From the NCBI GenBank assembly GCA_933228675.1, contig OW121741.1:55301310-55365309 (forward strand): DNA of 64,000 bases. Direction: 5' to 3'. The DNA is from Stomorhina lunata (lineage: Eukaryota; Arthropoda; Insecta; Diptera; Rhiniidae). Under the pieces are notes generated by a model, which saw nothing but the letters and a program-made list of their open reading frames with translations, searched no databases and was not told the origin of the DNA. Each line of letters starts with the position of its first letter. The stretch's first letter is position 1. Shown here piece after piece: positions 10,592 to 21,410 of this stretch. A program made the translations under genes and the position numbers.

Positions 10592-11758
10592 CGTAATTTT
10601 AATTTGTAATAATAATAATTATATATAATAACAAGTAAGAGTGTTATATTCGGCTTTGCCGAATCTTATATACCCTTCACCAATGGTGTTCAAATAACAA
10701 AATTTTTATGATTTTATTCAATGCTTTATGCCAAATTTTATTCAATGGTGTTTTTAGAAACTTTTAGAATAATATATTACATTTGCAAGAGAATTTATAT
10801 ATATTTTAACATAGCTTGTGTGCGAATTACGAATATATCAATATTTGTCTAAAAATAGATCTATTAATTTTGCAATATTTCAGTAGCTGATGCAACTCAA
10901 TCAGAACGTTAGTGTAAATGTTTTATTTTCTATCCTGTTTGTTAAAGAAGTGTTTATACATATCTGTGTAAGTAAGCATAAAGACGTTGATCCGAGTGCA
11001 GAAACATTTGGAACAGCGAAACATATTGCAAAATTTAACAATTATAATGAACTTTACAAGTTATACGCAGCTGTATAGCTTTTAAAAGGTACAACACATA
11101 ATATCGAAAAAATTACCATAGCGAAAATAGGAATACAACGGTTAAAAAGAAGCCTTTCAATTTAAACTGTAGGCAATATAGGTAAAAAGTAAACACGTCA
11201 GCCCATTCTGTCAAACGTTCGTTTGCAATGCTTAGGATAAAGAAAATCCTCACCAAAAACAATTGGAACACAAGCACGATACCATAGCACACTCAATTAG
11301 AGAAAGCGATACAAAATCTATATGATTTTAAGTGATAAAAATGTGAAAGTGATCAAAATGTGAAAACAAAACTTTATGCTTTTTCTCATTCTATTAGATG
11401 ATCTAACGTACGTCTCTTTAGGGCAAGAACGTTTTTATTTTTAACAAATGCAAAGATAATGAAAAAAGCCAATCTAAAAAGAATCAAAATACGATCGTGA
11501 GGCTTTAGATTATGCAAAGTAGAAGTGGAATAAAAGTGATCGTGCTATTTAATGGTTCCTGAGTAAAGTTAACCAGTAAAATACTGAATTAGGATTTTTT
11601 TTTATAAATCAAGAAGTTTTCCCTGCAGGAGAGCATAACTCCTAAGCTCATTTGGGCAGACATAGGTCGGATTCTGGATATATACTATTAGAAAAGGAAT
11701 GTGACTCCTAAGAAAATGCAAGCAGATGTCTAGACACCAAAGAACAGACAATCAAATA
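10592..11758. other. AT-rich spacer with unassigned open segment
   Basis: Contains the terminal end of a DINE-like repeat (10630-10691) and otherwise unassigned AT-rich DNA. An open stretch at 10890-11078 on the plus strand has a moderately protein-like C-terminal half but no recognised domain and no supporting context; I do not call it a gene. Confidence 0.5.
10630..10691 (-). repeat. Terminal fragment of the DINE-like repeat
   Basis: Matches (in reverse) the right end of the element ending at 38107: acaagtaagagtg, then a perfect 7-bp stem hairpin (attcggc/gccgaat, 10648-10664), then cccttcaccaatggtgt. The same end occurs at 38050-38107, 44340-44405 and 48093-48155. Confidence 0.8.
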
Positions 11759-11763
11759 ACAAC

Positions 11764-12151
11764 TGATAATTCCTTAATAATTTTTAAGGAAAATTTAAAA
11801 ATGGTGGACAAAATCTTTTTCTTCGCAAAAACTCTATTTCTAATTAAAGAAAACACGTCTTGTTCGTTTTGAAGATATAATGAACAGTAAGTATTTATTT
11901 CATATTTTTTCAATATAATATAATATTTTGGCTTTGGAATAATATATAATATGTTGGCTTTGGAAATTTCTCCTATTTTCCTGCCGACTGTTAACTACAT
12001 TTTATAAGAGTGTATGTATCTAAACAAAGTTGAGATACATGTTTAGGTTTTTATTAAACTAAATTTCATTTCTTGTATATAAACTTTAAACTTTTCAATA
12101 GGATCATAAAAAAAATGTTAGTAAAAACAATAGAAGAGATTCGAACGAACA
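11764..12151 (-). repeat. 3' LTR of the BEL/Pao element
   Basis: Identical to the 5' LTR except for one base (ttattaaac here, ttatttaac there). The short stretch before it on the minus strand (12152-12166) holds ggggccggga, a plausible polypurine tract. The LTR contains AATAAA on the minus strand near 11897 and a short internal duplication built on ttggctttgga. Confidence 0.95.
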
Positions 12152-12180
12152 TCCCGGCCCCATTGAAGGACTAAATGCCT

Positions 12181-15100
12181 TCAATCCATTGGTAGTAGAG
12201 CGAGTTTTTGAATGGGTCGTTTAAATACGCCGTTTTTTGTGCGTATCTCTGCCACCCTGACTTTGCCGTCTTTGCCTTCTGTTACGGCTACGACTCGTCC
12301 TGTCAACCACTCCTGGGGTGGCAGGTTGTCCTCGTGAATTATCACGAGCTCGCCCACCTGCAGATTGGGAGATTGTTGATGCCATTTGCCCTTGTCCTGT
12401 AGATCCAGTATATATTCTTTGGACCAAGCTTGCCAGAACATCTCCTTGAGTCCGGAGAGCAGTCGCCATCGCCTCCAAGACTTCAGCACGTTGCCTTTCG
12501 CGCCTTCTTCGGATCCTGGCGGCAGCGAACGCAGACCCCCTCCTATTAATAGATGTGCTGGCGTTAGAGCTTCCCCGTCGTTGGGGTCTGGAGACAGCGG
12601 TGCTATGGGACGGCTGTTCAGCACCGCCTCCACTTCTGCGAGCATAGTTGCCATTTCTTCGGCGTTGAGAGACGCGTTCCCTACTGCTCGCAGAAGCAGG
12701 TACTTCGCCTGCTTGACAGCAGCTTCCCATAGTCCTCCGAAGTGTGGTGCCCGAGGTGGTATGAAGCTGAACTCGATTTCGGCCGACGCTGCGAACATTA
12801 CTAGTGCGTCTCGCTGGTCCTCGAACGCCTTCTGAAGTTCCTTCAGCTCTCTGCTGGCTCCTACGAAGTTCGTCGCATTGTCGCAGTGAACTTTCTTGGG
12901 TAGACCTCGTCTGGCAGCAAACCTTTTAAGACAAAGAATAAAAGCATTAGCTGACAAATCAGATACTAACTCTAAATGGACAGCCTTTGAAGAAAAACAA
13001 ACGAACACCGCAATATACATCTTAATTGGCGGTCTTCCTCGAATTCTTAATGATACGCTTATTGGTCCACAAAAGTCAACACCAACAATCAAAAATGGTC
13101 GCATAGCCCTCACTCTGTCGGTGGGTAAGTCTCCCATTACTTGAGACATTAATTTTGGCTTATATCGAAAGCAATGAATACAATTCCGAACAATTCTTCT
13201 ACATTCTTCCTTGGCATTTACTAACCAGATTTTTTCCCTTAATAACGATATTAAAGCCTTTGCACCAGCATGACAATTAGCAATATGCAAATGTCCTAAA
13301 TAGAGGTCGACAAAATGTGTGCGTTTGGGCAACAGGAGCGGAAATTTTGTGTCATATGGCAATGGAGCATTAAGTAATCTACCACCCACTCTAATAAGAG
13401 AAAAAGACCGTCCTTCATCCGTAAAACTGTGAATGAATGGGGTTAATTTTTGAATATTGGGAGGCAAACTTTGAGACTTTTTTAATTTAAGAAGTTCGTC
13501 AGAGTAATACTCCGTTTGCAATATTTCCACAATTTTTAAAAAGGACCAATTTAATTCTTTGGCTGTAGGTATCTTATCCTTAACAATGCTCAACTTTCTT
13601 GCGCTATTGACAAATCTGAGAACAAAACTCATTACTTTAAGGAACTTTTTATAAGAGGAACAATTTTTTAAATGATTAATGAAAATATTCGAAGAGTTTT
13701 CTTCATTATTATTGTTAATCTTTGTTGACAGTAATATAGCGGATTTCCTTTTTTCCAAAGACTCTTGTTCGGGATTTAGCTGAATATTTTTACTAACCGG
13801 CCATTCAGAACATTCCTTTAAGAGAAATGACGGTCCTCCGAACCAAATTGAATCTTTTAATTCATCCACATCGCACCCCCTTGACACTATGTCAGCAGGA
13901 TTGTGCTTCGTTGGGACGTGTCGCCATAATGCATGGACTGTACATTCTTGAATTTCTGCAACTCTGTTTGAAACAAAAGTTGTAAGCAGCGAGGGATGTG
14001 TCTTTATCCAATACAATATTATTTCGGAATCTGTCCAGAAATTTACAGTTTCAATTTCAAATTCTATCATATTTTTTAATTTTGTCCACAACTTGGCTAG
14101 TAAATGAGCCGCACATAATTCAAGTCTCGGTAGAGATTTGGTTTTAACCGGAGCTACTTTAGACTTTGCAGTCAGCAGTCTACAATGAACATTATCTCCA
14201 GTAGTACTTCTTATATAAATGCAGCACCCATACGCCCTTATTGAGGCATCACAGAACCCGTGAACTTGAACTTTTGCCATTGAAGTTGTTTGGACAAATC
14301 TGGGAATTGAGATAGTTTCTATTTTTGATAAATCGCTTTTTATATTCTCCCACGCTGTATTCAACCGCATGGGGATAGATTCATCCCAATCTAACTTTTG
14401 AAGCCAAAGCTCTTGAAGAAGCATTTTGGATTTAGTAACAATTGGGCTTAGAAGTCCGAGAGGATCAAATAGCCGAGCAGAAACTGATAAGATGTTTCGT
14501 TTTGTTGCTCGAAGATCACTAAATGTATCTTCCAAATGAAAAGTGAAAGAATCATTCTTCGGAGCCCAATGTATTCCTAATGCCTTGGATGATTCCGAAT
14601 CATTTTGTAATAATTTTTCCGAATTATTGGATTTTGGATCGTCTAAGTAGTTTGTGAACCACTTTGTTAGCCTAAATCCAGCAGACTTAAGAATTTCTGT
14701 CACCTGATCACGAATTTTCAGAAGATCTTCTAAGTTATCGGCGCCAGTTATCAAATCATCAACATAAAAGTCAGTGCGAATGACCTTGGCGCCTATTGAC
14801 AAACTATTTTGGTACAAATCACTAAGGTATAACAGACACCGGATTGCAAGAAACGGAGCCGACGAAGTACCATAAGTTACCGTATTTAAACGGAATATTT
14901 TGAGCGGATCTGATGGATTTTCTCTCCAAATTATGAGCTGAAAATTTCTATCAGCCTCACTGACCAATACCTGGCGGTACATTTTCTCGATGTCAGCAGT
15001 TATGACAAATTTATGAAACCGAAAGCGTATCAATATTGAATACAGCTCCTCCTGTATCGTGGGTCCAACCATCAGCAAATCGTTTAACGATGTATGAGAA

Positions 15101-17382
15101 GTAGACTTGCTTGAAGCATCGAAAACTACCCGAAGTTTAGTAGTTGTGCTTTGTGGACGCAATACACATTGATGAGGGATAAAATAGTGAGACTGGCTTG
15201 GAATTTGATTGTCAGTTTCAGACATGTGACCTAAGTCAATATATTCTTTCATGAATTCATTATACATACTTTTTAATGAAGGGTCTTTTGAAAGTCTACG
15301 CTCCAAGGATATAAATCGTCTCTTCGCAACTTCAAAAGACGATCCTAGTACCTCTGGATTTCCTTTGAACGGTAACGAAACTGAAAGTCTACCAGAATCT
15401 AAACGCTTTACTGACTCTCTAAACCTTTTCTCACACTCTCGTTGCTCTTCATTATATAACACTTTATCATTAGGTAACTCTTCTAGCTCCCAAAATTTCC
15501 TAACGACGGAATCCATATAATCTTCATTTCCAATTAAGTTACTAACATGGCAGATATTTGAGCTAGTGCCCTTTGGTTGGTTGCATTTTCCAGCCACAAT
15601 CCAACCAAGAGTAGTTTTCTGAAGCACAGGCATATTTGGAGTAGATTTTATTTGGCCCACACAAAGAAGCTCAAAGAAGAGTTCACCACCAAGCAGAATA
15701 TCAACTTTTTGTGGTTTATAAAAGTGTGGATCCGCTAGTTGAATATTTTTCGGAATGTCCCAATCCTTTGTATTTATCCTACGATCGGGTAAATAGCTGG
15801 TAATTGATCCTAATATCCAGAACTTCGAATTTATTTGTGTGTTGTTAATTCTTGATTTCATCGTTACTTCCACGCTTGATTTAGCACATGAATTTGTTTT
15901 TCCTATGCCATTCAAATTCAATGCACCTCCCTGTCTTCTCAGTCTTAGTCTTTGAGCCATTTCTTCAGTTATTAAATTTGTTTGCGAACCAGAATCTAGT
16001 AACGCTCTAGCCAAAACAAAGTCACCTGAACAGTTTCTTAATTCGACTAATGCCGTTGCCAGAATGACATTATCGTCAGAAGACGAAAAATTTACTGAGG
16101 CCTGAGATGTTGACGCGTTTTGAGAAGAATTTGCGTTGGTTTGATTGGTATTAGCAGCGTTAGAGTCAGGACTAAAACGATGCAAAAGATTGTGGTGAGA
16201 ACCATTGCAAACTCCACACTTTCTATAATTACATCTCGATACTGTATGACCCTTTTTAAGACAATTAATGCACGCTGGAACGGATTTGATAAAATCAAAT
16301 CTTTGACGAACTGGTTCCGCGGCAAAAGACGGGCAATCATAAATTGTGTGTTGAGCAGATTTGCAAAATAAGCATTTATCTGGATGCTGATTTCCAGAAT
16401 TCTTTGTTTTAACACACGCAAGTGAAGTTTTCGAATGCTTTTTCTGTGGATTGTCATATTTATTTTTTGTGGATTTAAGCTTTGAATTTGAAGACTCATC
16501 AGCGGCAATATGCTGATAGCGTTTATTCAACAAAGCTTCGCAGTCCTTCCATAATGGGAGATGTTCGAAATCTAATTGTTCCTCCCATTTGGATCTCGTG
16601 ACTGGATCCACTTTTGACATTACTAAGTGAATTAGTATTGCATTAGAAATCTTTTTATCATCACCGATTGATAATAATGAATCATATATTGCTGATACTG
16701 TGTCGATCATGCTACGCAAAGAAGAAGCCGAAGGTTTGTTGATCTCAGGCAGGTCAAAAAGTTTTGAAATATTATCGAAAAATATGAGGCAATCATTATC
16801 ATATACCTTTTTAAGACTAGCTAGCGCTTTTGGATAATTTTCCTCAGAAACCTGGAAAGCTTTGACCGTACCCAAAGCCTCATCGGCCAAGCATGATATT
16901 AAATGATTAAATTTCTCAATATCAGTAAGTGTAAGATCATTATGAACCAAATTCTCGAATAAGCTCATAAAGTTTTTATATTCCGAGTATTTTCCGTTAA
17001 ATTTTGGAAGCCGCATATTCGGTAGCCTAGAGTGATGAGTAGATAAATTGAACGAAGTCTCAGCTAAATTTGGTTGCTTATTTTTAGCTTGTAAGCTTAG
17101 AAATAATGATTTCGTTGAGACGCAAAGATCTTCAAGCGTTGATCTGTCAGTATTTGTAGGATCTAAGATGTCTAACTCTGACTGATACTCCATAGCTTGA
17201 GATATATAATCTTTTAATATTTCTAACCGACAATCTATCTCGAATGGATTCAATGAAATCGTTTTTGAAACAATAGATTGTCGAATTCTAGTAATACTTT
17301 CTACTACCTTCGATTTTCTTTGATTTATAATCTCCAAATCATCTGAATCGGGATTCTTTTGGTGCCTTTTACCACCAGCCAT
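12181..17382 (-). CDS. gag-pol: BEL/Pao Gag-Pol polyprotein, intact
   Basis: A single 1,733-residue frame from the ATG at 17382 (the open frame runs slightly further upstream to 17448 but without an ATG). Domains in order, with approximate residues: Gag of the DUF1759 type (125-280); zinc knuckles with CxxC...H...C spacing (337-400); A17-type aspartic protease with LLDSGSQTNL (463); reverse transcriptase with FYVDD (872-876); RNase H (1040-1165); integrase zinc-binding HHCC (about 1364-1404); integrase core with acidic residues in VGVDFCGP (1436), HCDNATNF (1501) and GGLWEAA (1552); and a C-terminal DUF5641-like segment. This is the BEL/Pao domain order (integrase after RT/RNase H, no env). 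The last ~240 codons (12181-12905) are far GC-richer than the rest. Confidence 0.96.
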   Translation of the reverse strand: MAGGKRHQKNPDSDDLEIINQRKSKVVESITRIRQSIVSKTISLNPFEIDCRLEILKDYISQAMEYQSELDILDPTNTDRSTLEDLCVSTKSLFLSLQAKNKQPNLAETSFNLSTHHSRLPNMRLPKFNGKYSEYKNFMSLFENLVHNDLTLTDIEKFNHLISCLADEALGTVKAFQVSEENYPKALASLKKVYDNDCLIFFDNISKLFDLPEINKPSASSLRSMIDTVSAIYDSLLSIGDDKKISNAILIHLVMSKVDPVTRSKWEEQLDFEHLPLWKDCEALLNKRYQHIAADESSNSKLKSTKNKYDNPQKKHSKTSLACVKTKNSGNQHPDKCLFCKSAQHTIYDCPSFAAEPVRQRFDFIKSVPACINCLKKGHTVSRCNYRKCGVCNGSHHNLLHRFSPDSNAANTNQTNANSSQNASTSQASVNFSSSDDNVILATALVELRNCSGDFVLARALLDSGSQTNLITEEMAQRLRLRRQGGALNLNGIGKTNSCAKSSVEVTMKSRINNTQINSKFWILGSITSYLPDRRINTKDWDIPKNIQLADPHFYKPQKVDILLGGELFFELLCVGQIKSTPNMPVLQKTTLGWIVAGKCNQPKGTSSNICHVSNLIGNEDYMDSVVRKFWELEELPNDKVLYNEEQRECEKRFRESVKRLDSGRLSVSLPFKGNPEVLGSSFEVAKRRFISLERRLSKDPSLKSMYNEFMKEYIDLGHMSETDNQIPSQSHYFIPHQCVLRPQSTTTKLRVVFDASSKSTSHTSLNDLLMVGPTIQEELYSILIRFRFHKFVITADIEKMYRQVLVSEADRNFQLIIWRENPSDPLKIFRLNTVTYGTSSAPFLAIRCLLYLSDLYQNSLSIGAKVIRTDFYVDDLITGADNLEDLLKIRDQVTEILKSAGFRLTKWFTNYLDDPKSNNSEKLLQNDSESSKALGIHWAPKNDSFTFHLEDTFSDLRATKRNILSVSARLFDPLGLLSPIVTKSKMLLQELWLQKLDWDESIPMRLNTAWENIKSDLSKIETISIPRFVQTTSMAKVQVHGFCDASIRAYGCCIYIRSTTGDNVHCRLLTAKSKVAPVKTKSLPRLELCAAHLLAKLWTKLKNMIEFEIETVNFWTDSEIILYWIKTHPSLLTTFVSNRVAEIQECTVHALWRHVPTKHNPADIVSRGCDVDELKDSIWFGGPSFLLKECSEWPVSKNIQLNPEQESLEKRKSAILLSTKINNNNEENSSNIFINHLKNCSSYKKFLKVMSFVLRFVNSARKLSIVKDKIPTAKELNWSFLKIVEILQTEYYSDELLKLKKSQSLPPNIQKLTPFIHSFTDEGRSFSLIRVGGRLLNAPLPYDTKFPLLLPKRTHFVDLYLGHLHIANCHAGAKALISLLREKIWLVNAKEECRRIVRNCIHCFRYKPKLMSQVMGDLPTDRVRAMRPFLIVGVDFCGPISVSLRIRGRPPIKMYIAVFVCFSSKAVHLELVSDLSANAFILCLKRFAARRGLPKKVHCDNATNFVGASRELKELQKAFEDQRDALVMFAASAEIEFSFIPPRAPHFGGLWEAAVKQAKYLLLRAVGNASLNAEEMATMLAEVEAVLNSRPIAPLSPDPNDGEALTPAHLLIGGGLRSLPPGSEEGAKGNVLKSWRRWRLLSGLKEMFWQAWSKEYILDLQDKGKWHQQSPNLQVGELVIIHEDNLPPQEWLTGRVVAVTEGKDGKVRVAEIRTKNGVFKRPIQKLALLPMD

Positions 17383-19201
17383 ACTCAAAGAATGTTTATA
17401 AAAAAGCACGAAAATAATATAAACAGAAAATTTTATCCAAAGAAACAATGATTAGAAAGTGCAAAATTTAAATTTTCTAATACCAAATTAAGACAACAAT
17501 AGTCCTTGTGCCACTAAATAAAATTTCAGAAAATAATACTCAAATATTTTTTAACAGCACAGTTCACACGACCTTTTTTACACATGAAATTCGTTCAGTG
17601 TACTAAAAAATAGGCCCTAATTTTGTAAAACACAACGTTGGAAATTGCTTAAAATTTCAACTTAAAAATCTCTTTATCTCAAGTTTTAATAGCAAATATT
17701 CACGATATTTAACATTTGGACATTGTTTAAATGTAATTTTCAAAATCATATATTTTTTCTTTGTTTTTACGAAGGCGTATTTCTTGCGTTCAACGAAAGT
17801 GATTTACAAAATAATTGGGATAATTTCACAAATTCGCCACTGTATTAAGTTCAAAAATACTCACAAAAATTTTCTTTTTAAACTAATATTCTTTTAAATT
17901 AATACCTTAAGTATGTGCCCGATATCTCCAGCTCAAATTCACAAACTTTCCGATTTCTTTAAAAAATGCCAATAGAACCACAAATTTCCAGCATTCCACT
18001 TGACAGTTGCTTTATATTTTTCAATTTTATTGCTTCACTAGATTAGTTTTCACTATTTTCATTTATTATTTTCTATTTATTATATTTCTTACTATTTCCA
18101 ATTTCTATTTCACGAGGTTTGTTTATTTATTAATTAGTGGTGGTATTATTTTTCAAAATAAAAGATCGATAACTCCAATTTGTATCGATAGCCACTACTA
18201 TGGAATGAAGGGTATTGCCAAATTAAATAATTAATAGGAAAAAGTTATTAAAACTTTCCAATTGAAAAAATTGCCGATATATATTTTTGCATATGTATAA
18301 ATAAGCTTATTTCCTTGAATTATTCTCACGTAATTCGAAAGTAATTTGAATGAACACAGATTATTTAGGTATAACCAAAATGTTAATTCATAACAAAATT
18401 TCGTTCAGTGTATGTAATCGTGGAAGAACAACTTGGCATCACCTTTTATTTGTCTATCGATTACCAGACAGACAGCTGACATTCAGTAATTGATATGTCA
18501 AACCACAAAGTAAACAAATCAACAAATTCTTAAATAAATTAAACACTCGCGAATAAATTTGCAAAAAAAAAAAGGAAAAAGTTATGAAAATAAAAAGTGA
18601 AGGAATGAAAATTAAAAGTTTAAACGATTTATGGTTCTGTAAAGGTTTGTTCGGCTGTGATCGTGAAAGTTTTTCACAATGGTAAATGTACACATACACG
18701 AAATGAAATCGTATCGGGCTTAATTTTGTTTTTCTTCTAGGCTGTTGTTAATTTTATATAAAAAATGTAATTTCAAAAGAAGTGCAATCTAATTTTATGA
18801 ATTTTACTCGTATAAAACGGATATTGAATAATTTTGTTTAATTTACAAAATTATCTCTCAATCTGAATATATTTCAGATTATAGGTATAAATTCCACAAA
18901 TTTTAGTTGCACTTTACCTCAGTATCTGAATGTCCAGAATCCGTGTTACTTCCCTGGTGGTTGCTTCTACAATTCCTGCATCTACAGCTGCAACGTGACA
19001 TCAGGATTAAGTGTTAGAGTTCCAGGTAATTGACCAAACAGCACCACACTCAGTTAATCGGACGCGTTTCAAAACTTATGCAATAATTTAGCAAAGGTTT
19101 AATAGTTTTATTTTGTAAAAACTTAACAAAATACAACAATTTAAATCGTAATAAATTAACGATTTGAAAATATTTAATTGCAAACTAGATGAAAAAGATA
19201 T
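17383..19201 (-). other. Long 5' leader of the BEL/Pao element
   Basis: About 1.8 kb between the primer site and the ATG. It is AT-rich and shows no recognised domain on either strand. A less AT-rich patch lies at 18920-19060. The length is unusual for a leader; it may hold packaging signals, a spliced-out segment or an acquired sequence. Confidence 0.6.
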
Positions 19202-19219
19202 GTCCCTGCTCGGGCGCCA
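19202..19219 (-). promoter_or_regulatory. Primer-binding site of the BEL/Pao element
   Basis: On the minus strand TGGCGCCCGAGCAGGGAC lies two bases after the 5' LTR. It matches the complement of the 3' end of tRNA-Lys(TTT) at 17 of 18 positions (one A to G), from memory of that tRNA. Confidence 0.85.
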
Positions 19220-19221
19220 AA

Positions 19222-19609
19222 TGATAATTCCTTAATAATTTTTAAGGAAAATTTAAAAATGGTGGACAAAATCTTTTTCTTCGCAAAAACTCTATTTCTA
19301 ATTAAAGAAAACACGTCTTGTTCGTTTTGAAGATATAATGAACAGTAAGTATTTATTTCATATTTTTTCAATATAATATAATATTTTGGCTTTGGAATAA
19401 TATATAATATGTTGGCTTTGGAAATTTCTCCTATTTTCCTGCCGACTGTTAACTACATTTTATAAGAGTGTATGTATCTAAACAAAGTTGAGATACATGT
19501 TTAGGTTTTTATTTAACTAAATTTCATTTCTTGTATATAAACTTTAAACTTTTCAATAGGATCATAAAAAAAATGTTAGTAAAAACAATAGAAGAGATTC
19601 GAACGAACA
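19222..19609 (-). repeat. 5' LTR of the BEL/Pao element
   Basis: 388 bp, beginning TGTTCG and ending TTATCA on the minus strand. It supplies the promoter in family members; a TATA-like cttataaaatg lies in the middle of the LTR. The downstream host flank begins with the target duplication acaac. Confidence 0.95.
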
Positions 19610-19614
19610 ACAAC

Positions 19615-21075
19615 ATTAAGCATAAGTTCATTGTGTGGTTAGAGCCAGAGTTTAGGGAATCAGAACGTGATAGGGATACTTTAGTCCATTCAAGCATATC
19701 CTATATTTGCCACAAATAAGTAAACTACTTATACATCACAGCGTCATGTATCCAGAATATCAGCGAGAATTGCTGCTGAAGGCATTTAACGTTAATACTA
19801 CAAATTGAATAAAAAAATAAATAAATGAAAAAGACAACTAGAAATAATGAAATAAGTCATAATCTTATGCCATCAATAAGTCGATATTTAAAATATGATC
19901 TATGAGTACATATGCGTAGAGTTCTGATACAATTTGTTTGTTACTAAATGAAACTATTAAAAAAACTAAATTTGGTCAGGTAACTTGACGTTTCTGTTTA
20001 GCACAAAATGTTACCTCAGATGACTATAAATACATATTTTGTAAAAAAGACCGATTTAAGTAAAGGATTTAAGAGCATTGAAAGAAAAATTTGTAGCGTC
20101 TAGAATATCATTCATGCAAGTAGTATTTTTGGAAGACAATGTGCGGTTAGAAAAACAATTGTGAATGTTTCCTGTTAAAACAGTTAACATACTTTCTTGA
20201 TTTGATCAAGTTCTGAAGCGAAAATTAGAATATAATAACTATTATTTAATGAGTAAAGTATTACACCAGAAAAAAATAGTTGCTTAATACTGAATTATAT
20301 ATAACTATGATATAAAAATTCAAAGTTAAAGAACTGAAGTTAAAATTTTATCTAGTTTGAAGTATCATTGAAGATTTTATTATTGAATAAACTATTACAC
20401 AAGACCTAAATCTCTAAGAAACATTCTTCGGATATATCCCTAAAGATGGTCAACATAACTAAATGTGCTTTTTAACAAAAACTCTGACGAATTATATTAA
20501 AATTTTTTAATCAGAAGCTAGACGAAATGTTTATATAAAGTTTCATATTCTCATGAAAAGAATCGACTGAAAATCTACCAGTTTTCACAAAAAAGTATGG
20601 TCAAGCGAAAACACATTAGGAAATTTATTAATATAAAAAAAAAATTATGTTCATAGGCAACACTATATCCTTAGAGAAATTTAATAACTGTTCGCTGGGA
20701 ATCAGAAAATAATCAAAGTTTTAGCTATAATTCGGCAATTACAATAACAACATTATTTCTTACATTTCAGCTTGAGTTATTCTAATGAAAGTAATTAAAA
20801 GCTGAATTATAACTAAAGAAAAAGAAAAGAACTAATATCCAATAACTCGTTTCCGTTATTTAAAAAATTTTTGGTAATCGCAAGGTTTTAAATTTTATAA
20901 GAGAAAATTTCAAGAAAAAGATCACGGCATATTCATATTAGTTACAGAATGCTAGAACAATTAAGACAAATGTTTAAAAAACATTTTTAAGGGACGAACA
21001 TTTTATTGATCAATAAATAAAATCAGATTCTTCAATAATGGTAGGAAATTGTCTCATTTCAAATTGGATTATTTC
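19615..21075. other. AT-rich spacer, no gene seen
   Basis: Unassigned AT-rich DNA between the BEL/Pao element and the first SINE. I see no repeat family shared with the rest of the window and no credible coding segment. Confidence 0.5.
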
Positions 21076-21086
21076 ACAAAAGATAT

Positions 21087-21399
21087 ATATATATATATAT
21101 ATAATTATTCCCCGACAACATTCCAATTGGAACAAGGGGTACTTCTCTCAGACAATGAGCTGCATCCGATTCTATTTTTAGACTCATTGAAAGGGACCTA
21201 CGTTTTAAAGCCGGCTCCGAACGGCAAATGCATTAGTTAGAGAAGTTTTACATAGCCTAATACTCAATAACCAGTGGCTAGCTGAGTTATGAGGTGAACC
21301 GCCGCTTTTTTTGAAAATTTATTTTTTCAAGTGGGTCAGTGATCGAACTTGGGCCTCTGGTATGCTAGGCGGATGACTAACCTGCTATACCACGGCTAT
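21087..21399 (-). mobile_element. tRNA-headed SINE, copy 1
   Basis: A 313-bp element read on the minus strand. Its 5' end looks like a degenerate tRNA: an A-box-like tggtatagcagg and a B-box-like gttcgatc, with an anticodon-arm region (cgcctagcatacc) resembling tRNA-Ala(AGC). A tRNA-unrelated body follows, and the 3' end is an (AT)n tail. An 11-bp target duplication, acaaaagatat, flanks it (21076-21086 and 21400-21410), as expected for LINE-driven insertion. A second copy with its own target duplication lies at 32425-32739. Transcription by RNA polymerase III is inferred from the boxes. Confidence 0.9.
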
Positions 21400-21410
21400 A
21401 CAAAAGATAT

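Larger units (their letters stand above)
11764..19609 (-). mobile_element. Complete BEL/Pao LTR retrotransposon
   Basis: A full element of 7,846 bp on the minus strand. Both LTRs are 388 bp (19222-19609 is the 5' LTR, 11764-12151 the 3' LTR), run TG...CA, and differ at one position by eye. A 5-bp target duplication, acaac, flanks it (11759-11763 and 19610-19614), the length expected for BEL/Pao. Internal parts are a tRNA-Lys-type primer site, a long leader and one uninterrupted Gag-Pol frame. The near-identity of the LTRs and the intact frame indicate a recent insertion that may be autonomous. Confidence 0.97.

Noticed and set aside
10890..11078. Possible small host gene
   Set aside because: The frame has no recognised domain, no splice or promoter evidence, and lies between transposons.
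12221..12835. Long open frames in other frames and on the plus strand over the end of the BEL/Pao gene
   Set aside because: They lie wholly within the GC-rich end of the intact Gag-Pol frame, where stops are rare in all frames. Their Arg/Ser-rich products have no recognisable domain.
21040..21400. tRNA gene or small coding frame at the SINE
   Set aside because: The tRNA-like head is degenerate and does not fold as a complete cloverleaf by eye, and target duplications mark it as a SINE. The open frames there and at 32199-32573 pass through the (AT)n tail into SINE body and are chance.
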